From Locusta migratoria (taxonomy: Eukaryota > Arthropoda > Insecta > Orthoptera > Acrididae): a DNA stretch of 64,000 bases. Made by a program: the position numbers and the translations under genes. How positions within the stretch are numbered: the first letter of the stretch is position 1; each line of letters opens with the position of its first letter. The notes under the pieces are model-generated. The model worked only from the letters and a program-made list of their open reading frames with translations, was not told where the DNA came from and searched no databases. Where the stretch lies: NCBI GenBank assembly GCA_026315105.1, contig CM048755.1, forward strand, positions 761,317,301 through 761,381,300, read 5' to 3'. Of this stretch, positions 1 to 11,144 are shown one piece after another.

Positions 1-449
1 AAGAAGGGATAGATTGGTAGGGCACATTCTTAGACATCAAAGAATTGTGAATTTAGTGTTGGAGGGAAGTGTGTGGGGTAAAAACCGCAGAGGAAGACTA
101 TACATTGAGCAGGCCGGCCGCGGTGGCCGAGGGGACTGAGGCGCTCCAGTCACAGTCTGCTCGGCCACTACGGTCGGGGGTTCGAATGCCCCCTCGGGCA
201 TGGATATTTGTGCCGTCCTTAGTTGTAAGTAGTTCATAAGTAGTTTGTAAGTTTAGGAACTAATGACCCCGTAGTTAAGACCCGTAGACTCTACAAACAT
301 TTGAATATTTGAACATTAAGCAGATTGAGACAGATGTAGGTTGCCGTTCTTATGTGGAGATGAAGAGGCTTGCTCAGGATAGGGTATTCTGGAGAGCTGC
401 ATGAAACCAGTCTCCGGACTGAAGACCACAACAACAACAACAACAACAA
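1..449 (+). mobile_element. RTE-like LINE, 3' end (runs in from the left edge)
   Basis: This is the 3' untranslated end of the same LINE family that lies on the opposite strand at 35415-37573. The two copies share the stretches reading AGGCTTGCTCAGGATAGGGT and 'CCAGTCTCCGGACTGA', and both end in an AAC trinucleotide run (here 424-448). A SINE sits inside it at 112-317. The element's start is outside the window. It ends abruptly at 449, where a minus-strand CR1-like LINE begins in mid-coding sequence, so this element probably inserted into that LINE. The clade call rests on the coding part of the second copy. Nothing here codes for protein. Confidence 0.8.
112..317 (+). mobile_element. tRNA-headed SINE, type A, inside the RTE-like LINE
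   Basis: The head carries a pol III A box (TGGCCGAGGGG) and B box (GGTTCGAATGCC), followed by the body common to this window and the end 'GAATATTTGAACATT'. The flanks are a short imperfect duplication, TGAGCAG on the left and TAAGCAG on the right. Comparison with the uninterrupted LINE copy near 35540 shows that the LINE is continuous once the SINE is removed. Confidence 0.93.
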
Positions 450-1514
450 GTATTGTAGGCATCTCGCATTGAAATCCTCGCTACATTTCGAGCTTCTGTG
501 TACGATCGCCAATCCTGGGGATTTTGTGTTCGTTTAAATTTAGTATGCCTTTTCCTTTGCTTTTGCAACAGTGTCCTGACCTATTTTGTGTACCAAGGGG
601 GATCGCCTTCTTCTTTTATTAATTTATTTGGTATAAAACTGTTAATTGCTGTCGATACCACTTCTTTGCATTTGAGCCACATTTGGTCTACACCTACGTT
701 TAGTGTTAGAAACGAGTGGAAGCTATCATTCAAGAAGCAATGTATTTTGTTTCTATCTGCTTTCCTGAACAAATATACTTTTCATTTATTTTTGGAACTT
801 TGGGACTTTCGATATTCAATTTCGCTACGACAGCTCTATGTTCACTAATACCTGTATCCGTTTTGATGCTCTTTATGAGCTCAGGATTATTTGTTGCTAA
901 GAGTTTAAGTGTGTTTTCACATCCATTTACAATTATAGTTGGCTCATGAACTAATTGTTCGAAGCAATTCTCAGAGAATGCGTTGAGTACAATTTCGGAC
1001 GACGTTTTATGCCTACCTCCTGTTTTGAAAATATAATTTCGCCAACAGATCGAGGGTAAATTAAAATCACCACCTACTATTATCGTGTGAGTCGGGTACG
1101 TTATTGTAGTTAGACTCAGGTTTTCTTTGAACCTTTCTGCTATTGTATCGTCAGAGTCGGGAGGCCGGTAAAAGGAACAAATTATTAACTTCTTACGATT
1201 TTCGGGTACAACCTCTACCCATAATAGCTCGCAGGAACTACCAACATCAACTTCGCTACACGAAATACGGCGAAAAACACGCCTCCACCTATTTTGTTTA
1301 ATCTATCCTTTCTGAACACCGTTAGATCTTTTGCAAATACTTCTTCTGAACTTATTTCCGGCTTAAGCCAACTTTCGCTGCCTTTAATGATATGTGTTTC
1401 GGTGCTTTCTGTTAACGCTTGGAGTTCTGGTACTTTCCCGACACAGCTACGACAGTTTACAACTGTTATACCGATGGTTTCCGGATCTACATTTCTCCTG
1501 TGATCCACCTGCAC
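450..1514 (-). pseudogene. CR1-like LINE: endonuclease and EN-RT linker, degraded
   Basis: Translated on the minus strand, this carries an APE-type endonuclease in fragments. An N-terminal block (NCRSCVGKVPELQALTES) lies near 1400-1470, an 'FYRPPDSDD' block near 1150, the catalytic 'GGDFNLP' block near 1060, and a 'VHEPTIIVNGCENTLKLL' block near 900-960. The EN-RT linker follows, with 'DPPWYTK' near 585 and 'RRAY'-type basic residues down to 450. The frames shift several times. The reverse transcriptase is missing because the RTE-like LINE ends at 449. In a LINE this region nicks the target DNA to prime reverse transcription. Related remnants occur at 12920-13810 (same endonuclease blocks) and at 7556-9146 and 62340-62860 (RT). 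Confidence 0.85.
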
Positions 1515-1580
1515 CCTTTGAGATTGCTCATTTCGTTTTTCCCCGAAGCCCTTTATCCTAAAAAAACCGCCCAGTCTACG

Positions 1581-2708
1581 CTACACAGCCCCCGCTACCC
1601 GTGTAGCCGCTTTCTGCGTAGAGTGGACTCCTGACCTATTCAGCGGAACCCGGAAACCCACCACCCGATGGCGCAAGTCAAGGAATCTGCAGCCTACATG
1701 GTTGCAGAACCGTCTGAGCCTCTGATTCAGACCCTCCACTCGGCTCTGTACTAGAGGTCCACTGTCGGTCCTGTCAACTATGCTGCAGATGGTGGGCTCT
1801 GCTTTCATCTTGCAAGCAAGACTGGCAGTTCAAATGTTTGTAAATCTATCGGACCAAACTGTGTGGTTATCAGTCCGTAGCTTACAAATTACTGAAACCT
1901 AGGTAAACTAACCTAAGGACAAACACACACACCCATGCCCCAGGGAGGACTCGAACCTCCACGGCGAGCAACCGCGCGCTCCGCAGCGAGACGCTTTAGA
2001 CCGCTCGGGTACTCCACCGCTGCAAGACTCGCAGTGTTTACCACTTCAGATAGCCGCTCAAAACCTGAGAGGATCTCTTCAGATCCGAAGCGACACACAT
2101 CATTGGTACCGATGTGAGCCAGCACCTGCAGTTGGCTGCACCCCGTACCCCCTCATGGCATCCGGAAGGACTCGTTTCACATATCGAATGACTCCACCCG
2201 GAATGCACACGGAGTGTACGTTAGCCTTCCTCCCCTCCTTGGTAGCCATCTCTCTAAGGGGCTCCATCACCCGCCTAACGTTGGAGCTCCCAACTACAAG
2301 TAAACCAACCCTCTGTGAAAGCCCGGATCTCGCAGGCTGGGTGGTGACCTCAGGGTGAGAGACACCATCCGACTCAGGAACGTCGTCCTGAGCAGATAAC
2401 GCCTCAAACCTGTTCGCAAGACGAACCGGGGAGGCCTCACGATCGGTCCCCCGGAATGTCTTGCGCCTCTTGCCACGCACTGGAGCAACCTCCCACGCAA
2501 CCACGGGTGGGATGTCTGCCTCACTGCTAGTAGAATCAGGGCATGTCGCTGCCGCAGGCCGATCGGTGGAGACGACGGAAGTCCGTTCGGTCCCCACTGC
2601 CGGCCAACAACAACGACGCCCCTCGATCGCACCTTCCAACCCTGCAACCGAGGTTAACACAGCTTGAAGCTGGGAGCGAAGTGTCTCCAGCTCAGACTGC
2701 ATCCACAC
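1581..2708 (-). pseudogene. CR1-like LINE ORF1 with SGNH/esterase domain, broken by a SINE
   Basis: The frame opens near 2708 with a short heptad-like stretch (SELETLRSQLQAVLTSVAGL), then a low-complexity linker. It continues into an SGNH-hydrolase-like domain: 'GLLVVGSSNVRRV' near 2290-2330 (nucleophile-serine block), 'AHIGTNDV' near 2095-2120 (block III with Asn-Asp), and 'NRSGVHST' near 1630 (C-terminal His block). An esterase-bearing ORF1 is known from CR1-clade LINEs, and its exact role there is unsettled. The frame shifts near 2125 and is split by a type B SINE at 1829-2021. It lies just upstream of the endonuclease, in normal ORF1-ORF2 order. About 250 bases past 2708 may be 5' UTR of the element. 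Confidence 0.8.
1829..2021 (-). mobile_element. tRNA-headed SINE, type B, in the LINE ORF1
   Basis: The minus-strand head matches the copy at 53790-54000 (GTGGAGTACCCGAGCGG, GGTTCGAGTCCTCCCTGG) and the body is shortened. The target duplication GCAAGACTGGCAG (1816-1828) and GCAAGACTCGCAG (2022-2034) has one mismatch in 13. The host ORF1 resumes on the other side. Confidence 0.93.
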
Positions 2709-3489
2709 ACAGCAGAAGACTATACTGTTTGTTAAAACGCGGATCTGAATCTAATACGTACGAGAGCACAGTATAAATTATTAAATAAAGACGAGAACGT
2801 GCAGACGAAAATCAAAATACTATATGTCGCTTCTAATCAGAAAATAAAGACAGACGACTGTCGCGACGCGATTCACACGGCGGAATAATACACTAACCAG
2901 ATATTTAACGCAAATATGAATCAAATAAAAACTCGAGCACACAATAACTTTAATGAATTGAAGGGGAAGCGCACTGAAAAGTGAAAATCTGTAGCTTCTA
3001 GAGAGAAGCCGGTTTCACTTACAAGTGAAAATGTGCTGGCTCTGGAGAGGTGCGCGCTGGACGACGACCACTCTTTCTTTCTTTTTCGCTTTCAAGCACC
3101 AGTCAAAATTCAGTGCCAGTAGCACTATTTCGTTTTAACTAAGACCCCGTGTGTTACTTATTGATTATCATCTATGAAGTAGGTGAAGAACCTCTTTTTT
3201 CTTTTGTTATTAAAAATTTTCGTCCACTGTACTTTTGTTTTCAAGCTTCATCAGATATACACTTACATATTTACTTTGAAAATAACAGTGAAGTTCATGG
3301 TAGAGGGTATATCGGACCGCGTTTATAATACTTCTCTACGGTTCCATTGTTCAATAGCGCACAGGAAAAAGGAATACCTAAATATTTTCGTTTACGAACT
3401 GATTTCTCTTATTTTATTACGATGATCATGCGTCCCTATGCAGGTGCATGCTTACAAAATACGTTCGCAAATAAATATCGCCGCAACTA
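2709..3489. other. spacer, AT-rich
   Basis: The first ~250 bases may be 5' leader of the CR1-like LINE on the minus strand. The rest has two 'AAGTGAAAAT' motifs at about 2978-3030 and one open frame of 80 codons (3183-3425). That frame has no recognisable domain, and its composition is that of AT-rich DNA, so I do not call it a gene. Confidence 0.5.
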
Positions 3490-3612
3490 GAACGCCTTTA
3501 TTTTAATGATTTCCAGTCCAATTTGTGCATCGTTTCCGTGACACTCTTTCTCCTATATCGCGATAATACAAAACGAGCTGCACCTCTCTGAACCATCTCC
3601 ATATCCTCCATC
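3490..3612 (-). pseudogene. CR1-like LINE, tiny fragment of the RT C-terminal region
   Basis: On the minus strand one frame reads 'VQRGAARFV', then 'SVTETMHKLDWKSL'. The other copies here read 'VQRRAARFV' and 'SVTEMLRQLNWGSLEERR' at the same place (8772-8870 and 48735-48840). Spacing is about the same as in those copies. Only ~120 bases survive, so this is an old, much-deleted copy or a more distant subfamily. Confidence 0.7.
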
Positions 3613-5198
3613 AGTGGTAGTACGTGCTAATAGTGCTCGAAGACGTGCTATTGCACCAGGTGTCGATTGTCAGTAGTGGCTGAGTGGATGTTGTGGGCTA
3701 GATGCGTCGGCTAAATGAGAAATGCAGAATTTACTGGCACACTTGAAGGTTTATTACGGAAGATAACAGTTACAGGAAATGGGGCCTACGAAGGATTGGC
3801 GCCCGTCACGGAGCAACACGGTGGTGTAGAAGAAGAGGGGGGGGGGGGGGGGAGAAGGCAGGAAAGACGTGTGAACGCGGTGGCGGCTTAGAAGGGAGCG
3901 CCGGCCCACGTGGTCACTCCTGTGGCGACCAGGGAGCCGAATGTCAAGTCAGCGGTTTGCAACTTACTCGGGCGTTGGTTAAAGTCGGAGAGGAAAAAAA
4001 TAAAGATTTGGATTTTTTTTTTTAAATAAATTAATTTCCGTACCATGTTGCTAGGGGAGGAGCGCTGATCTGTACAATCCCTCCCCGTTCCGAAGAAGGG
4101 TGGTTGGGGGGGGGGGGGGTTTGAGATGATTGTTGGTTTCGTTAAATGATATTTCAGAGGGCTAGTAAATTCCATTAACACAAAATTCAGAAAGTTATAA
4201 CAAACAAAACTGAACTAACAAGAAGTGTTTAACAGAGACTGCTATCAAAACAGAAGGCAAATAACATAACATATATATTCAATTAACAACATATAAGCTT
4301 GAGATTTCTTAATATACTACTGTATATGGTTTTTAGTTCTTTTTAGTGTCACACTACTAGTTCTGTGCTAATTGTTCCTGTCACTAAAATCAGTGCAATT
4401 TCTTTAGTGAATAAGTTTGTAGTATTGGCTGGAGGTAGTTGATGAAGTTGGTTAGCGATTGTATGTCGTGTGGTTACTAGATTTGATGCACTAGGCTGTA
4501 CGGCCTCAATACATGAGTTGAGTGTACATTACTGGTCGGTGGCCGTCCCTGTCACGACACACGACGGCGTCGGCGCGGCGGGGTGAGGCCGTGGTCCAGG
4601 GGCGCGGTGGCAGGTGCCAACAGGCTGGCCCCAACTCAGTGGGGTGCTCATGGCATGTTAAACATTCAGGAGTCAGGCTCCTAAAGAACACAACAATTAA
4701 CACATAAGGGTTGATTTGATACAATACATAATATTGAGTAGCAAGCTAGACTTGTTAGTATTAAGTATTCTAACGTTACTGATTGGGTGTTGTTTATGAC
4801 GTATAATGAATGTAGGTGTAACAATGTAGTAAAATTGTAGTTTCAAGGTGCATCGTGGTAATGAAACTGGGTGTAGCAATCTAGTTTTTACTAGAGTCGC
4901 GAATTATTAACTGAATTGGGGATAACAACATCCAGTCAAATAAATGAGCTTTGTGTGATATATCACTTAAGTATATACGAAGGTGAGTTACATAGATTTC
5001 GTAAGTGGCGTGTGAAACAGATACATTGGTGTAGAGTGAGAGTGTATTACAATATATCTGTTTGATGATAATTCTACGCAATACAAGTGTTAAAGTGGTA
5101 ACATTTGAGTGGCATTAAGTAAAGGTGAACATTGGTACTTAATTGAGGTGTATAATGATGTGGTTTATATAGTAAATTCAATTGGTGTGACTGTGACG
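3613..5198. other. spacer with G-runs; possible 3' flank of the envelope gene
   Basis: Two long G-runs stand out, at about 3837-3852 and 4106-4119. No domain is recognisable in any frame. If the envelope gene at 5199-7030 belongs to a provirus, its 3' LTR should lie in this interval on the minus strand, but I could not define ends by eye. A GC-rich patch lies at 4540-4640. Confidence 0.4.
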
Positions 5199-7030
5199 TC
5201 AGTACTGCTTCATATGCTTAGATGTGAACAGGGGGAATGAGTAGACTGGAGCTGACAAAATCCAGCAGATTAGGGGTCTGCAATTTCGCGAGCGGGATCC
5301 CCTACAGACCAATTGTTGTAATGAGTGTAACAACCCGGTAGAATTCCATTTTGGCAATTCTGTCCAGTCTTCGTGCAAGTGGGCAAGGTAAGGTGTTTCT
5401 GGAAGATATAAAACTGGAGGGGGTAGCTTCAAGGGTGCATAAGTGCAATGGGATGTGACAATATGCCGAGCAGGTTTGGATACATCACAGCGGGTAATAT
5501 TATAGACTAAACCAGTTCCTTGTAACGTAATATGATAAGTGTGAGGTCCTTGTAGTGGATCATAACACAAAAAGGTAAACGCCGTGGCGTTTGGTATGGC
5601 ATACAATAAAGTATTTCCTACGGGTTTAAGTATGGAGGTTAAAACAGGAGTAACCAAGCGAGTACATGACGATGAAACGTCTTCTGATACAAACAGAGAA
5701 ATTTCACAGTAATCTGTACGTGTATGCATAATTAGATTCTGACATACATATCTACTGAGAAAACGACATTGATGGAACTCATCACTCCTGAGGGTGGTAT
5801 GCAATTGTCTATCTGCACTGACTACGAGGTAATCATTAGTTTGCCGGCCGCGGTGGCCGAGGTGACTAAGGCGCTCCAGTCACGGTCAGCTTGGCCACTA
5901 CGGTCGGGGGTTCGAATCCCCCCTCGGGCATGGATATTTGTGCTGTCCTAGTTCGTAAGTAGTTCATAACTAGTTTGTAAGTTTAGGGACTGATGACCCC
6001 GTAGTTAAGTCCCATAAGCTTAACAAACATTTGAACATTTGAATCATTAGTTTGCCACGTGACATACTGTCGAAACGGAGTCCAAATGGTAGGGAAAACA
6101 TGCAGTTTATAACATTCATAATTGAAGTTGGTACATGACACTGGAACCGAGTTGTGTGCTCTTAGTTGCGTTTCTGTTCGTGTAAGCCTTACTGTGGCGG
6201 CGGCGTAAATTAGGGAGAGACTCTGTTCGCTTACTGCGGCAAGCATTTGTTGGGGGCTGCCAACTGAATGGAAATATTATATAGAAGATGGTAGCAACTG
6301 AGGGCTTAATCGCCTTGTAGACCTGACTGAATGGCATTGTGTAGCACTTGTGTGGCTGGGCAGTGTTGACTTTGAATAGTCAAATTTGTATACTTCGAGA
6401 GAGTTTGATGGTGTTCGTCAAGTTAGTGACGGCGTGATGAAGCGAGGAAAGTTCCTGTTGTACAATATTTGTTAAAGATTGATAATGCTGTGACAACTCA
6501 TTAGCAGTTACTTGTATTCTTCTAGTAGCTGTAAGTAAATTATTCTTTATGTGCGTTAAGCGAATCTGCTGGTGAGTGACCGTAGTGTGTAGTCCTTGAG
6601 TAAGTGTTGACAGTTCACTTATAGCATGATTAGAATGTTTTGCATCTCTGTGGTCCGGTGTTCCGAAAACAGTTTTCAAAAGAGTGCTGCCTGCATTAAA
6701 CCGTGCACGTTTTACTCGCGTAGGCGGGAGACCGTCAGTTATACTGCGTAACTGAGCACGTAAACGGGATATAATGCGACTTACTTCCTTCCTTTCTGTT
6801 CATTTAGTTAGCGGTTCATATGACATTAATTGGCGAACGGTTTGCTGAAGTGCCAAGTCCTCCTCTTGAAGCATGGCGATGCTAAATTCTGCGGAGATTT
6901 CGACGGGGTGTGGTGTGTGCACTACTGCTGGCAATTTTTCAAAAAGAACGCCCGTAGACGTAGGGTATATCCGAATAGGCGACTCTCCCATGACCGAGGC
7001 GCCAATTAACATCACAGTTCCGAAGAACAT
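5199..7030 (-). pseudogene. env: retroviral-type envelope (baculovirus-F/errantivirus-like) gene, broken
   Basis: The minus-strand frame starts at the ATG at 7028-7030 with a hydrophobic signal-peptide-like segment. Downstream are a basic furin-type site (codons at 6707-6718) and then a Gly/Phe-rich stretch like the fusion peptide of insect errantivirus Env and baculovirus F proteins. After these come a long polar helical region rich in Gln, Leu and Thr (about 6400-6640) and a Cys- and Asn-rich domain (5200-6240). Such proteins fuse viral and cell membranes. Breaks visible: an in-frame TGA at 6800-6802, a frameshift between about 6250 and 6380, and a SINE at 5846-6041, at which frames on both sides abut at the target duplication. 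I see no transmembrane segment near 5199, so the C-terminus is probably lost or shifted. No gag, pol or LTR was recognised beside it. The family call rests on layout and the cleavage-site context. Confidence 0.72.
5846..6041 (+). mobile_element. tRNA-headed SINE, type A, inside the envelope gene
   Basis: A near-consensus copy with both pol III boxes and an intact end. The 15-base target duplication AATCATTAGTTTGCC occurs perfectly at 5831-5845 and 6042-6056. A perfect duplication suggests a fairly recent insertion, later than or about as old as the envelope gene's other damage. Confidence 0.95.
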
Positions 7031-7060
7031 TTTTAAGCCAAAGTTCACTAGCGCGGAAAC

Positions 7061-7085
7061 CTAGAAAAAGAAAATATCTATTAGG
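7061..7085 (-). promoter_or_regulatory. candidate splice acceptor upstream of the envelope start
   Basis: On the minus strand a pyrimidine-rich run (ATTTTCTTTTTCTAG) ends in AG at 7061-7062, 31 bases before the envelope ATG. Retroviral Env is normally made from a spliced RNA, which would fit. This is inferred from sequence alone; such tracts are common by chance. Confidence 0.35.
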
Positions 7086-7555
7086 ACTGATGTTTATTAG
7101 AACGATTGTACAACGTAGCAAAGGAGTTCAGTACGTACCTTAGTTACGAGGAAATGTGAAGTGGTAAACTCTTAACCACTGTGAATATCCGAGGTTCACT
7201 GAAGCACGTTAACTGAACAACGTGACTGCTGAAGCTGGTTAGGCAACGCGTTCCACGGAACGTGTCTGCTTGCCAAGGTATTACTAAATCTCCGGTATTT
7301 GCTTGCATTGTTCACGTGCGTATTGATGACCGGGTGGTATCGCCAACGGATGCTGCCGTTGGTCGATCACAGGGGAGCGGAAGGGACTGGAATTTGCAAG
7401 GAAGGTGGTTTCTGGAATTCTTGAAAGTTCGGGAACGGGTAAAAACGAACTGCGCGGTCATCTGCTGCGTCGGCGTGATTGGCAAACTCCACGCATTGTA
7501 CACTACGCGAAGTGAGCATTCCCACACTTTTCACAACATATTTACCGCACATTAA
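7086..7555. other. spacer upstream of the envelope gene
   Basis: No domain is recognised in either strand. If a pol gene once stood upstream of the envelope gene it should begin here on the minus strand, but none of the usual protease, RT or integrase motifs is visible. The CR1-like LINE starts at about 7556. Confidence 0.4.
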
Positions 7556-9146
7556 GGTTACGGACCGCACAAATGTACCATCATTTGATCAAGGTACTAA
7601 TTCCGAAATGGGTGACATAGCAATAGGTATTTCCGGTGTAGAGAAGCAGCTGAGAGAGGTAAATATAAAAATGTCTGCTGGTCCGGATAGAATACCAGTT
7701 CCGTTTTACAGAGACTATTCTGCGGTATTGGCCCCCTACTTAGCTTGCATTTATCGCGTATCTTTAATTCAGTGCAAAGTTCCTAGTGATTGGAAAAAAG
7801 CGCAGGTGACTCCCGTTTATAAGAAAGGAATTAGAACAGACCCACACAATTACAGGCCAATATCGTTGACATCAGTTTCATGTAGAATTTTAGAGCATAT
7901 TCTCAGTTCGAATATAGTAAATTTCCTTGAAACGGAAAAGCTTCTTTCCATGAATCAGCACGGGTTTAGGTAACATCGTTCATGTGAAACTCAGCTTGCC
8001 TTTTTCTCACGACATCGTGCGAGCCATAGATGGAGGATAACAGGCGGATTGCGTTTTTCTCGACTTCAAAAAAGCGTTCGACACGGTGCCACACTGCAGA
8101 CTTCTAACGAAGATACGAGCTTATGGAATATGTTCACAGATTTGTGACTGGCTGGAAGACTTCCTAAGTAATAGAACGCAGTACGTTGTTCTCGACGGCG
8201 AGTGTTCATCAGAGACGAGTGTATCGTCAGGCGTGCCCCAGGGGAGTGTGATAGGACCGCTATTATTTTCTATCTATATAAATGATCTGATGGACAGAGT
8301 AAATTGTAATTTGCGGCTGTTTGCTGATGATGCTGTGGTGTATGGGAGGGTGTCCTCTGTAACTGACTGTAATAGCATACAGGATGACTTAGACAAAATT
8401 TCTAGTTGGTGCGAAGAATGGCAGCTAGCTCTCAATGTAGAAAAATGTAAGGTGATGCGCATGAGTAGAAAAAACAATCCCATAATGTTCGAATACAGCA
8501 TTAATATTGAGCTTCTTGATGCTGTCGCGTCGTTCAAATATCTAGGCGTAACATTGCAGAGCGATATGAAATGGAACGAGTATGTAAGGACAGTTATGAC
8601 TAAGGCGGACAGCCGACTTCGGTTTATTGGGAGAATTTTAGGAAGATGTACTTCACCTGTAAAGGAGACCGCGTATAAAACGCTTGTACGACCACGTCTT
8701 GAGTATTGCTCAAGTGTTTGGGACCCACAGCAGATCAGTTTAAACTTTAAAGGAAGGCATAGAGGCGGTTCAGAGGCGAGCAGCTAGATTTGTTACCGGT
8801 AGGTTCGACCAATGCGCGAGTGTCACAGAAATGCCCCGGCAACTCAATTGGGGATCGCTGGAAGAAAGACGACGTTCTGTTCGTGAATTTCTGTTAAGTA
8901 AATTTAGAGGGCCGGAATTTGATGCTGAGTGTACTACGATCTTGCTGCCGCCTACTTACATTTCGCGTAAAGATCACAAAGACAAGATAAGAGAAATTAG
9001 GGCTCGTACGGAGGCATATAGGCATTCTTTTTGTCCTCGTTCAATTTGGGTGTGGAATAGGAAAGGAAATGCCTAGTAGTGGTACAGTGTACCCTTCGCC
9101 ACGCACCTTACGGTGATTTGCGGAGTATGTATGTAGATGTATGTGG
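7556..9146 (+). pseudogene. CR1-like LINE reverse transcriptase, 5'-truncated
   Basis: The frame at 7556-7973 holds the RT fingers ('KMSAGPDRIPVPFY', 'VTPVYKKG', 'NYRPISLTSV'). It breaks near 7970-8085, where 'VFLDFKKAFDTVPH'-type sequence is out of frame. A second frame (8086-8787) carries 'SGVPQGSVIGPLLFSIYINDL' and the catalytic FADD at 8320-8331. A short insertion near 8745 shifts the frame again, and the C-terminal part (8831-9076, 'QLNWGSLEERR' to 'NRKGNA') ends at a stop. The 3' end has the short repeats GTATGTATGTAGATG. A second copy of this 3' half is at 48447-49455. The enzyme would copy LINE RNA at the nicked target. The 5' part (ORF1, endonuclease) is absent, as usual for truncated insertions. 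Confidence 0.93.
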
Positions 9147-11144
9147 AATTGTAGGTACGGGTCTAGGTATTTTTAGATATGCAGCACCGTTATGGCAGCA
9201 AATACTTCGTGAGTGCGGAACTTTCAGTTCACTTGAGAATGTGCTCGAGCGATACATTAGAGGTTAGCGGTTGCAAAAGGTGTTCGAATTATATTGATTG
9301 GAAAGTAGTAATAATGAAAACTGTAAATCTGATGTCAGTGCATCTGCCAACATGAAAACAGTTCCTGTGTTACCAATGCCCTATGATCTTAATATTACAT
9401 CTGTTGATCAAGTAACACGTGATACGATAGTTGCGCTGCAAATAATAGGATGTGTTGGAGGAGTAAAAGTGTATGTGTAACCTTCAAACCAGCCTCGAAG
9501 ATAATGCCAATATTAGTACTTGTGTGTTTTCTGAAAATATTGTGTATTCTCCCCCCTCTTGCAATTACGCGATGGTTACACCGAACTTGCAACAAGAGCA
9601 CAGTACAATTATGGCGGCTTGTAAGGCCGCGGAAAGTAAATCAGCGACGGCAATAAGCTGGAGTAGCAAATTGGAAACACAAAAATGTGGGTAAAATAGA
9701 GACGGTTTCTTATGTGCTGTGTAAACATGAACTTGTTAATCAGTGTTTGCGAAAGATATTTATCGTGTAGATGAGATGTGATGAATTACGACATGGCGGC
9801 ATTTGCTGCGAGAAGAGGTTTGCCTGTTGTGTAACACGGACATGTTGCGGAAAAACATTGATTGACAATCGAGAGTTGTGTCTGCATTGTCGAACCCGTG
9901 CTGGTGACGTAATAAATATGTAACAACGAAAAAGGACAAAATGAGCGGCGGTTAATTGCACCCGACGTCTTTTGTGGACGTTAGATATCGCTAGATGTTG
10001 GAGGAATAATGTGGTTTGAGGGAAATTCAGTGGACGCATTGTAGCAAAACGTGTTTGACTGTGGCGCTATAGCGTCGTCTTCCAATGCGACTTACGGCGC
10101 CGGAAGCGTGGGTTGCGTGGAATGCTGGCTTAGCAGTGTCGCGTTGGCTACGGCGGCGGCTCGGTGCGTCGCTGCGTCTTTCCGAGAATGAAAATCATTT
10201 ACGATGTGGAGTCAATGATGTGGAAAAGAATCACTGGGCAATTCGTGGTGTAGGTGCGAACTAGATATTGGGCAGTCTTAGAGGACGGCCGTGGTGACGA
10301 TTGGTGCTGATTGGAAATCAGTCACGTAGTAATACGAACGACTAATCAGGGACATGTCTCCTTTGGTGAATCTGTAGGAGAAGAACTGAAACAAAGGAGT
10401 AGCAATAACTCAGTGTAAAGTGGATGGAAAGAATGATGGAGCCGGTACCGTCTCCGGCGGAAGGAGAAATATATGATAGCGTTGGTAACTCAGTGGATGC
10501 CGGACACTTGCCACGCCGGACTTTTGCCACACCTGACCCTTCGCCAGGTAGTCGGATTAGCGACCCCTCAGGCAAGGGACGCCCTTCCCCGTACTCCTGC
10601 TGTTTGCTTCCAAACCTCCGTCTCCGATCTTACTCGATACAGCGAATACGAAAGAGAGATTTTTGTTCGACATCTCGCCGAAATGTACAACTTCTTTTCA
10701 ATATCCCGAAATCGAAATATTTATAACTTTTGGGAAACTAAAGCAATCCCGTCGGTTATGTCAGTGTGTAATTAGTTCTTCCAACCACAAATATGGATCC
10801 ATTATCCCTCCGTTTGTACGGTAGCTTTCTTCCACACTTACTGATTGCGATAGAAACTGTCCATCTCCATGGAAGGAACATGAAAGCAACGATATAAAGA
10901 TAATTCGAATGTTCTCTTATCATTCAAGTTTGATCACTGCATTTGTACATATGTTAATGATTACAACTGCGTGAAAAAAAGGAGGAAAGAAGAACGATAC
11001 ACTTCATATATTTACTCTTTTGCGGCGAAATGTTAGTTAATGAAGTGAATTGGGACAATATTGAAATCAATGACAGAAAATACGTTTACAAAATATAGAT
11101 AAGAGGGTCTATGTTTGACAGATCACCTAAAGTCGACATACAAA
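9147..11144. other. spacer with a possible degraded Cys-rich reading frame
   Basis: Plus-strand fragments at 9150-9930 look faintly protein-like but are in different frames with stops. One piece (9770-9930) has paired cysteines (GICCEKRFACC, then TRTCC and LCLHC). I cannot assign a family. From 10000 to 11144 I see only AT-rich DNA and a short GC-richer patch at 10430-10600. Confidence 0.35.

Noticed and set aside
112..200. functional tRNA gene in the SINE heads
   Set aside because: The heads are dispersed, joined to a common body and flanked by duplications, so they are SINE promoters and not tRNA genes.
2100..2708. 202-codon minus frame as a host gene
   Set aside because: The SGNH blocks continue past the frameshift into the CR1-like element, in ORF1 position.
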